A program made the position numbers and the translations under genes. A DNA stretch of 34,199 nt from CAZKXX01 sp964556705 (GTDB lineage: Bacteria; Acidobacteriota; Terriglobia; UBA7540). Position 1 is the first letter of the stretch; each line of letters opens with the position of its first letter. Positions 1 through 5,602 of the stretch are shown piece after piece. Under the pieces are notes generated by a model that ran no database searches, was not told where the DNA came from, and saw nothing but the letters and a program-made list of their open reading frames with translations. The DNA lies in contig CAZKXX010000036.1 in the NCBI GenBank assembly GCA_964556705.1, positions 1 through 34,199 on the forward strand. Direction: 5' to 3'.

Positions 1-302
1 AGAATGCTGGCCACCATGATCGCGCCGTGTTCCGTGAAAGCACGGGGCAGGACTGGCGAAAATTTGAGCCGTCGGAGGTGGTCGCAATTTGCGACCACCT
101 CAGCCTTCTCCTTGCGCGTCAGTTGAAACATGAAATCGGGAGGGAAGCGATCCCGATTTCTTCGCACCTGCTCGTTCAGTCGCTTGGTCGAAACCCCGTA
201 GAGCCTCGCCAAGTCCGCGTCGAGCATCACTTTCTGCCCGCGGATCACGAGAATCGCACGCTCCACTTTTTCAATGGGGACAAGGCTCGATTTTGGGACC
301 AC
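1..302 (-). CDS. ORF6N-domain protein (partial, C-terminus outside window)
   Basis: The reverse strand reads through the window edge for 100 codons. It contains the typical ORF6N pattern: an ILVIRGQKVMLDADLARLYG segment, then TKRLNEQVRRN, DRFPPDFMFQLT and RAFTEHGAIMVASIL. ORF6N is a DNA-binding domain found in phage KilA-N-type and chromosomal proteins, usually at the N-terminus of proteins of about 170-300 residues. I chose the GTG start at 302 because a consensus AAGGAGG (310-316) lies 7 nt upstream. It ends only 40 bp from the phosphotransferase stop at 342, on the same strand. What is seen is the domain; the exact role (phage-derived regulator or toxin-antitoxin accessory) is unknown. Confidence 0.8.
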   Translation of the reverse strand, partial: MVPKSSLVPIEKVERAILVIRGQKVMLDADLARLYGVSTKRLNEQVRRNRDRFPPDFMFQLTRKEKAEVVANCDHLRRLKFSPVLPRAFTEHGAIMVASI

Positions 303-341
303 CTGCGCCCCTCCTTGGCGAACGTTCTCCCGCTCTACCCG

Positions 342-1367
342 CTACGCAATTGCTGCCGAGACCAATCGAATCACCTGCTCCAATCGCTGCGGCTGCTCGC
401 GCAGGAGGCGCTTGGCGACGCTCCGCACCAAGTCCTTCTTCGCTTCCTCGCGGATGTATTCCACCGGCGACTTGCCGTCAATCCGCGCCAGCATCAGCGC
501 GCCCAGGTGACGCAGCGTGAGCGCTTCGAACCCGCGGGTGAGTTCGCCCTCCAGCCCCTCGTCCAAACCCTCCCAGAAGGCGCGCACGGCGCCGAAATAA
601 GCCCGCGCGAATTCGGGGTGATGCATCGCCTTGATGAACAGATGATTCAGCAGAAAGCCCGCGTCAAACGCGGGGTCGCCCCAGTGGACGACTTCCCAGT
701 CAATCAGCACGATGTCGCCGTCGCGCACGAGCATGTTCTTGGGACTGAAATCGCCGTGCACGAGCGAAGTCTGAATGTTCCACGAGTGCGCCATCAGCCC
801 GACAATCGCCCCGCGCGCATCCGGCTGGCGTTTGGCCGTGGTGCGGTAGTAGGGGTCGATGCGGAGCTGGTCGAAAACGGTTCGGTCGGCAAAACGTTTC
901 TGAAATTCCGGGCTGCCGCGCGAGCCGGCGATCATCTGCGCCAGCAGTTCGCCCGCCTGCCCGGCAATTTCCAGGTCCACCTGTCCGGCAAGCAATTGCT
1001 CCTTCCATGAAACCGACCCCGCCGGCGCGGCGCTCATCACGAAAAGGAAATTCTCGCGGTCCACGTAAATGACCTGAGGGACGGCTGACTCGCCGAGAAT
1101 CGGCGCCATGGCCTGAATTGCCTCCGCCTCGCGGTAGATCCGCGCGCGGTCGGAGCGCCAATCGTCTTCAACGCGCAATTTCTCAAGCGATTGCTTCACC
1201 ACCCAGCGGCGCTCGGGAAATTCCGGCCACTCGACCAGCAGGATGATGTTCGAAACCCCTCCGCCCAGGTGGCGGGCGTTGATCTTTCGGTCGTCTGCCG
1301 CGAGCCCGCGGCGGGCGAGATAACCGGCGATGTTTTCCGCATTGATCTCGAGAATTTCCGTTCCCAT
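342..1367 (-). CDS. Aminoglycoside phosphotransferase / choline kinase-like family protein
   Basis: A 341-residue kinase-fold protein. The catalytic loop HGDFSPKNML and the metal-binding IDWEVVHWGDPAFDAGF segment are the signature of the APH/choline kinase/methylthioribose kinase group (PF01636). The N-terminal half has a GGGVSNIILLV nucleotide-binding loop and VVKQSLEKL, which carries the likely ATP-contacting Lys. Length is normal for the family. I take ATG 1367 as start; an in-frame TTG five codons upstream (1382) is possible, and neither has a convincing ribosome site. The substrate cannot be read from sequence. Nothing nearby supports antibiotic resistance; a small-molecule kinase of metabolism is equally likely. 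Confidence 0.8.
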   Translation of the reverse strand: MGTEILEINAENIAGYLARRGLAADDRKINARHLGGGVSNIILLVEWPEFPERRWVVKQSLEKLRVEDDWRSDRARIYREAEAIQAMAPILGESAVPQVIYVDRENFLFVMSAAPAGSVSWKEQLLAGQVDLEIAGQAGELLAQMIAGSRGSPEFQKRFADRTVFDQLRIDPYYRTTAKRQPDARGAIVGLMAHSWNIQTSLVHGDFSPKNMLVRDGDIVLIDWEVVHWGDPAFDAGFLLNHLFIKAMHHPEFARAYFGAVRAFWEGLDEGLEGELTRGFEALTLRHLGALMLARIDGKSPVEYIREEAKKDLVRSVAKRLLREQPQRLEQVIRLVSAAIA

Positions 1368-1407
1368 AAGACGGAATTTCAAAAGTAAAATTTGGTGCGA
1401 CTGAAAG

Positions 1408-1452
1408 ACTCCGGACTGCTCGACTCCGGACTGCCGGACTCCGGATTGAACG
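1408..1452. repeat. Tandem 15-mer array (7+8 units)
   Basis: Three consecutive 15-bp units starting ACTCCGGACTGCTCG, ACTCCGGACTGCCGG and ACTCCGGATTGAACG lie between the zinc-ribbon gene and the phosphotransferase start. Internally each unit is a 7-mer ACTCCGG followed by an 8-mer variant, so it is related to the 7-bp arrays elsewhere in the window. It lies in the 5' leader of the phosphotransferase gene and just past the stop of the small gene. Confidence 0.8.
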
Positions 1453-1453
1453 A

Positions 1454-1675
1454 CTACGCTCTGACCACCGGCTGCCCCATGGCGTCGAGCTTGTCGAGCA
1501 ATCGGTAACGCGCGCCGCAGGCGGGGCAGCGCACCTCGCCCGGCTTGGCAGTGTCGCGGGCAACGTCGCTCGCCAGGCCGAAGCAGCCGTCCGGCGAGCG
1601 GAAGAATTCAAACATCAACTGTCCGCAGCGCGCGCAATACTGCCGCCGGCGCGAAACCTGGGGCGCATGGACCAT
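1454..1675 (-). CDS. Small zinc-ribbon protein, 73 aa
   Basis: A short protein with two CxxC knuckles, YCARCGQLMF near residue 14 and VRCPACGARYRLL near residue 49, about 35 residues apart. This is the layout of a zinc ribbon. The spacing and lack of hydrophobic segments suggest a soluble small protein. It starts with ATG 1675; only a weak GGAAG lies upstream. It points the same way as the phosphotransferase gene, with the 15-mer array between them. No function is recognised; it could be a regulatory or chaperone-like zinc ribbon. Confidence 0.55.
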   Translation of the reverse strand: MVHAPQVSRRRQYCARCGQLMFEFFRSPDGCFGLASDVARDTAKPGEVRCPACGARYRLLDKLDAMGQPVVRA

Positions 1676-1854
1676 TCAAGCTTCCGACCGTCCGGTGCTG
1701 CGTCTCCGCAAAGGGCTTTAGTCTATAGTGCTGCGAGCCACTGCGCCAAGACCAAACGCACGCGTTCGATGGGAAGCGCGGCGTCTCGACGCTTCTTGCA
1801 TTCCGCAGCCAGCGGGTTAAAATGGAAGCTTATCCCGCACGGCTGGAGGCACAA

Positions 1855-3009
1855 ATGATTCGACCGGTCGCTCGACGCGAGTTCCTGAAAAATTCTCTGG
1901 CGCTGGCCGCGGGCGCGGCGGCGCTGCCCGCGAGTTTTGCCGGACTCGCGCGCGCCTTTCCCCCGCCGCTCCCCACGGACTCCGAGTGGCGCAACAAGCA
2001 GCCGGGGATGAAGTACCGGCGGCTGGGCCGCACCGGCTTCATGGTTTCCGAAATCGTCTGCGGCGGCGACCCGATTGCCGCGGACAACCGCCGGCACGTG
2101 GAGGTGGCGCTGGAGATGGGGCTCAACTATCTCGACACGGCGCCCGCCTACGGCCGCGGAAAAAGCGAAGAGGGCTACGGCCAGGTCCTGAAGACCGTGG
2201 GCCGCGAGCGCGTCTTTCTGGTCACCAAAGTGAGCCCGTTCCAGTGGAACCGCAACCGCGCCTACCGCGAGATCTTTGAAAGCCTCGGCCGCGACGAGCA
2301 GGCCGCCATCCTGCGCGAGGTGAGCGACGACGTGGCGCGCCGCCGCGCCACCGTGCCCGACTACCTGGGCAGTTACTTCGAGGGGCAGGTGCGGCAAATC
2401 GAAGAAGAGACGCTTTCCGACATCATGGAGAAGAAGTTCCCTCAAAAGATCGACCGCCGCGCCGTTTATCTCGAAACGATCCTGAACTCCGTGGACGAAA
2501 GCTTAAAGCGACTCGGGACCGACTACGTGGACATTCTCATGTGCCCGCACGGGACTTCTTCCTACGCCCAGACGCAGATTCCCGAAGTGTACGAAGCGTT
2601 CGAGAAGCTGAAGAAAGCGGGCAAGGTGCGAGTGCTCGGTGTCAGCTCGCACAACGATCCGGCGGGCGTGCTGAAAGGGGCGATTGACAGCGGGGTCTAT
2701 TCGGTGGCGATGGTGGCCTACAACATCATGAACCGCGCCTATCTCGAACCGGTCCTCGAAGAAGCGAAGAAGAAGGATTTCGGCGTGGTGGCCATGAAAG
2801 TCGCGCAGGGCGTCTTCCTCACGGGCCGCGAGCCGCGGCCGGCGCCGGAACGCGTGGCGCTGCTCCACCGCACGGTACCCGACGAGGGGCTCAACACGCA
2901 CCAGCGGGCCTACAAATTCGGGCTCTCGAACCCCAACCTTTCGGCGGTGATCTCCAACCTCGTCAACGAACAGCAGGTGAAAGAAAACCTGGCGGTGATT
3001 GCCTCGTAG
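1855..3009 (+). CDS. Tat-exported aldo/keto reductase
   Basis: 384 residues. The N-terminus ARREFLKNSLALAAGAAALP is a twin-arginine signal peptide, so the protein is probably exported folded. After it comes an AKR barrel: MKYRRLGRTGFMVSEIVCGG, then LDTAPAYG with the catalytic Asp and Tyr, TKVSP with the catalytic Lys, and a CPHGTS segment supplying the active-site His position. It ends with the FGLSNPNLSAVISNL cofactor-side segment. These are the features of NADPH-dependent aldo/keto reductases of the large environmental Tas-like group. Start ATG 1855 is preferred over 1822 because GGAGG lies 5 nt upstream and the Tat motif begins right after. Substrate unknown. Residues near 150-190 form a longer insertion than in minimal AKRs. 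Confidence 0.85.
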   Translation: MIRPVARREFLKNSLALAAGAAALPASFAGLARAFPPPLPTDSEWRNKQPGMKYRRLGRTGFMVSEIVCGGDPIAADNRRHVEVALEMGLNYLDTAPAYGRGKSEEGYGQVLKTVGRERVFLVTKVSPFQWNRNRAYREIFESLGRDEQAAILREVSDDVARRRATVPDYLGSYFEGQVRQIEEETLSDIMEKKFPQKIDRRAVYLETILNSVDESLKRLGTDYVDILMCPHGTSSYAQTQIPEVYEAFEKLKKAGKVRVLGVSSHNDPAGVLKGAIDSGVYSVAMVAYNIMNRAYLEPVLEEAKKKDFGVVAMKVAQGVFLTGREPRPAPERVALLHRTVPDEGLNTHQRAYKFGLSNPNLSAVISNLVNEQQVKENLAVIAS

Positions 3010-3021
3010 GGGCGGGCCTTG

Positions 3022-3066
3022 CTTGTCTGCCTGCCCTGCCTGCCGCGGGCAGGCGCAGACAGGCGC
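3022..3066. repeat. Palindromic CTGCC/GGCAG element
   Basis: Immediately after the aldo/keto reductase, GTCTGC...GCAGAC encloses CTGCCTGCC-GC-GGGCAGGC, a strong GC-rich inverted repeat. The same CTTGTCTGCC / CCTGCCTGCGCAGGCAGG theme recurs inside nrdJ (8436-8453) and inside the metallophosphoesterase gene (about 11008-11033), so it looks like a dispersed family rather than a simple terminator; there is no T-tract. Confidence 0.6.
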
Positions 3067-3084
3067 CCGCTCTGGCACGCGGGC

Positions 3085-3249
3085 TTTCACCACGGAGACA
3101 CGGAGCCGCAGAGAAACGATCACAGCTTCTGCTTCCACCCGTCCGCCTTTCCGGAACCGGATCCGCAAACCCGCGGCCGCATGATCGCTCATCTTTCGTT
3201 CATTTTTGATTCTTGCCATCCTCTGTGCCTTGGTGACCCGGTGGTGAAA
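3085..3249. repeat. Inverted-repeat element with TTTCACCACNGRG arms
   Basis: Arm 1 (3085-3112, TTTCACCACGGAGACACGGA...) and arm 2 (3221-3249 read on the minus strand, TTTCACCACCGGGTCACCAA...) share about three quarters of positions and face each other across about 110 bp. Sequences of the type TTCACCACGGAGACACGGAG are, from general recollection, a very widespread intergenic repeat in diverse environmental bacteria. The rest of the 310-bp gap to the FG-GAP gene holds no gene I can support. Confidence 0.6.
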
Positions 3250-3319
3250 TTCCTTTCGCCGCCGGTGGTATCGGGGCGTATATACTTGCCCGACCCCCCA
3301 CCGCCCGCCGGAGGCTGTT

Positions 3320-4594
3320 ATGCATCGGATTGTTTTGCCTGTTGCGGTGATGGCGGCAGCATTTGCGCTCGGGCTCGCCGCGATGCGCGGGCCGACCGAA
3401 CCACGTGAGATCAAATGGACCCACATTACCACCCAGCAGGGCGGTCTTGAAGCGCCCAACGCCGGCCACCAGCAGACGGCCAGCCTGGTGCTCGACTTCG
3501 ACGGCGACGGTGTGAACGACTTCGTGATTGCCGAGCGCACCAAGGCGCCTGCGGTCGCCGGCTACCGCCGCGATGCCAAGGGTTGGGAACGGATCGTCAT
3601 TGAGCCGGACGCGCTCGCCATCGAGGCGGGCGGCGCGTTCACCGACATTGACGGCGACGGCGACCTCGACATCGTCTTCGGCGGCGACGCGTCTTCGAAT
3701 GAAGTGTGGTGGTGGGAAAATCCGCTGGGCGGGAACCGGGAATCGGGAACCGGAGGCCGGCAAGAAAGTATCGCGAAGCCCTGGAAGCGGCGGACCATCA
3801 AGAACACCGGCGCGAACAAGCATCACGATCAGATTTTCGGTGACTTCACCGGCGACGGGAAACCCGAACTCGTCTTCTGGAACCAGGGCGCACAGACGCT
3901 CTTCCTCTGCCCGCTTCCCGCCGACCCGCGCCGCGACGAGCCCTGGGACTGCCGGCCGATTTACACCTACAGTTCCGCAAGCGAGCCCCCGCCGCGCGCG
4001 AAGTATCCTGCCTGGCGGGGCGTGAATGAGCACGAAGGACTGGCTGCGGCGGACATGGACGGCGACGGGAAGCTCGATATCGTCGGCGGCGGGCGCTGGT
4101 TCAAGCACCGGAGAGGATTTGAATTTGCCGAAAACGTCATCGATGCGAGCTACGCCTTCACCCGCGCCGCAGCCGGCGACTTGAAGCGAGGCGGCCGGCC
4201 CGAAGTCGCGCTCGTTGTCGGCGACGGCAAGGGGCCGCTCGTGTGGTACGAGTGGGCGCACGGCGCCTGGGCGCCGCACGAACTCTTTGAAGTCTCAAAC
4301 GGTCATTCGCTCCAGGTCCTCGACCCGGACGGCGACGGCAACCTCGATATCTTTGTCGCCGAGATGCGGCTGGATGGGCATGAGGAAGCCAAAGCCTGGT
4401 TCCTTTTCGGCGACGGCCGGGGAAATTTCAAACCTACCGTCATCACTTCCGGCTTCGAACACCACGAGTCGCGCCTGGCCGACCTTGATGGCGACGGCCT
4501 TCTCGACATCCTCGGTAAGCCCTACAACTGGGATACGCCGCGGCTGGATGTCTGGATACAAAAGAGGGAGCAGAGAGTAGGAATCAGGGAGTAG
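3320..4594 (+). CDS. Secreted FG-GAP/VCBS repeat protein
   Basis: 424 residues with an N-terminal signal or anchor (IVLPVAVMAAAFALGLAA). At least six FG-GAP/VCBS-type calcium-binding loops follow: DFDGDGVND, DIDGDGDLD, DFTGDGKPE, DMDGDGKLD, DPDGDGNLD and DLDGDGLLD. These form a beta-propeller of the integrin-alpha type. Such proteins are exported and usually bind calcium; the ligand is unknown. ATG 3320 has GGAGG 5 nt upstream. Two 7-bp repeat arrays touch the gene: one is translated as the polar loop GNRESGTGGRQES, the other covers the last codons and supplies the TAG stop. It follows the aldo/keto reductase on the same strand after a repeat-filled gap. Confidence 0.8.
   Translation: MHRIVLPVAVMAAAFALGLAAMRGPTEPREIKWTHITTQQGGLEAPNAGHQQTASLVLDFDGDGVNDFVIAERTKAPAVAGYRRDAKGWERIVIEPDALAIEAGGAFTDIDGDGDLDIVFGGDASSNEVWWWENPLGGNRESGTGGRQESIAKPWKRRTIKNTGANKHHDQIFGDFTGDGKPELVFWNQGAQTLFLCPLPADPRRDEPWDCRPIYTYSSASEPPPRAKYPAWRGVNEHEGLAAADMDGDGKLDIVGGGRWFKHRRGFEFAENVIDASYAFTRAAAGDLKRGGRPEVALVVGDGKGPLVWYEWAHGAWAPHELFEVSNGHSLQVLDPDGDGNLDIFVAEMRLDGHEEAKAWFLFGDGRGNFKPTVITSGFEHHESRLADLDGDGLLDILGKPYNWDTPRLDVWIQKREQRVGIRE
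3731..3765. repeat. 7-bp tandem array inside the FG-GAP gene
   Basis: Units GGGAACC, GGGAATC, GGGAACC, GGAGGCC, GGCAAGA run in phase with a 7-bp period. They are translated as a Gly/Arg/Glu/Ser-rich loop between propeller blades, so the array appears to be tolerated as an insertion in a variable loop. Confidence 0.7.
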
Positions 4595-4650
4595 CGAACG
4601 GCCGACTGAGGAGCACGCTCTCGCGGCTCGTCACTGGTCACTCGGCACCG
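4565..4650. repeat. 7-bp arrays over the FG-GAP stop codon and downstream
   Basis: Units AGGGAGC, AGAGAGT, AGGAATC, AGGGAGT, AGCGAAC (4565-4599, consensus AGRRAKY) encode the last residues of the FG-GAP protein and contain its TAG stop. A second short run GTCACTG, GTCACTC, GGCACCG lies at 4630-4650, in the gap before the convergent small gene. Confidence 0.7.
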
Positions 4651-4654
4651 CTCT

Positions 4655-4951
4655 TCACGCCGTTCCCACGCGCTGAAGCGCCACGTGCAGCGCGCGTCGG
4701 AATTCGCGGCAGATTTCTTCCTGGCTCGAAGGCGAAAGCGCCGCCAGCGCTTCGAGCGGCGTCGGAAAGCTATCCCCCATGCGGAGTTCGCCGCTCATCA
4801 TCGTCGAAACCGCGAGGAGGCCGAGGATTTCCTCGTTCTTCGGATCGCGGTCGGCGAAGTAGGTCCGGAAACCGTCCGGCTCCTCCGCGCTTCGTTCCAG
4901 AATGGAGCGCACCTGCCGCTTGAAATAGGCCCGAAGTTCCTTTTCGCTCAT
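4655..4951 (-). CDS. Hypothetical protein, 98 aa
   Basis: Not recognised. The product is soluble, acidic and mostly predicted helical: KELRAYFKRQVRSILERSAEE near the N-terminus, then EEILGLLAVSTMM and a C-terminal SSQEEICREFRRALHVALQRV helix. It has no Cys pairs or membrane segments. The start ATG 4951 is directly preceded by GGAG with almost no spacing, so initiation is uncertain. It is convergent with the FG-GAP gene. The coding pattern looks genuine by composition, but no family can be named. Confidence 0.5.
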   Translation of the reverse strand: MSEKELRAYFKRQVRSILERSAEEPDGFRTYFADRDPKNEEILGLLAVSTMMSGELRMGDSFPTPLEALAALSPSSQEEICREFRRALHVALQRVGTA

Positions 4952-5011
4952 CTCCGCACCCCGTCGCGCGACGGTTGAGGTCCGTCACGCCTGTTGCCCT
5001 GACCCCGGCAA

Positions 5012-5123
5012 AGCCGCAGCCTGAAGCCTGCGCCACCCATGGGACTCACGAGAGACCGTTAGGTTGCAGGACGCAGCGCCGCCGTCCAGGTGCCATTTTC
5101 ACGCCGGACCGGCCCGAGGCCGG
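5012..5123. repeat. Two short palindromic elements
   Basis: GCCGCAGCCTGAAGCCTGCGCC (about 5013-5034) is an imperfect palindrome of the AGGCTtcAGCCT type. CCGGCC-CGA-GGCCGG (5109-5123) is a hairpin of 6 bp with a 3-nt loop. Both lie in the 185-bp gap between two small minus-strand genes. No T-tract follows on the minus strand, so REP-like repeats are more likely than terminators. Confidence 0.4.
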
Positions 5124-5136
5124 CGCAACGCACCAC

Positions 5137-5382
5137 TCAACACGTCGTATTGCACACGCGCATCGCGAGATTGCGAAGAAAGCCTTCCTCGCCGAGTTCC
5201 CGCTTCTCCTCGAGGCAGCTCGGGCAGACGAGGATGATGCTGGCCACGCGCTCGCCCGGAATCCGCTGCACGTCCCAGCCGCTTTCGATGGCCTCTTCGG
5301 CGGCCGGGAGCTTGGCGTCGCAGTACCAGCAGTAGCCTTCGTGGGTTGTCGCAATCGCCTGCAAGGCTCCTGGAACGTCCAT
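5137..5382 (-). CDS. Small CxxC zinc-binding protein, 81 aa
   Basis: It begins MDVPGALQAIATTHEG and has two Cys pairs, YCWYCDAKLP near residue 18 and LVCPSCLEEKRELGEEG near residue 53, so a zinc ribbon is likely. The protein ends with a further CNTTC, which gives a possible third site. ATG 5382 is preceded by GGGAGG with 4-nt spacing, which decides against a longer upstream in-frame extension reaching 5487. It is downstream of nrdJ but separated by the nrdJ terminator, so it is probably independently transcribed. Function unknown. Confidence 0.6.
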   Translation of the reverse strand: MDVPGALQAIATTHEGYCWYCDAKLPAAEEAIESGWDVQRIPGERVASIILVCPSCLEEKRELGEEGFLRNLAMRVCNTTC

Positions 5383-5498
5383 GGACCCTCCCAACAAAAA
5401 AGGGACCGCTTCGCCTGGAAGCAGCCCCTCCCGTCTGCTCGACGTTGGCTTGGAGTCAAGATCGCCACGCAAGGTTGTCTGGTCCATCCTCTCCTTTC

Positions 5499-5536
5499 AA
5501 AAAAGACGGGCCGCCCGGAGGAGGAGGCGGCCCGTC
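5499..5536 (-). terminator. Rho-independent terminator of nrdJ
   Basis: Read on the minus strand: GACGGGCCGCC, loop, GGCGGCCCGTC, then TTTTTT. An 11-bp perfect GC stem followed by six T is a textbook intrinsic terminator about 65 nt after the nrdJ stop. Confidence 0.85.
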
Positions 5537-5602
5537 GTTTGCAGTCGGCCGTGGTGAGGACCGTGTGGCGCGCTCAAAATGCTTCCTTGCCTAGCGCAGG
5601 AC

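Noticed and set aside
342..1367. Antibiotic resistance gene (aminoglycoside phosphotransferase)
   Set aside because: The catalytic motif is shared by choline and methylthioribose kinases and many housekeeping kinases; nothing in the sequence or neighbours supports resistance.
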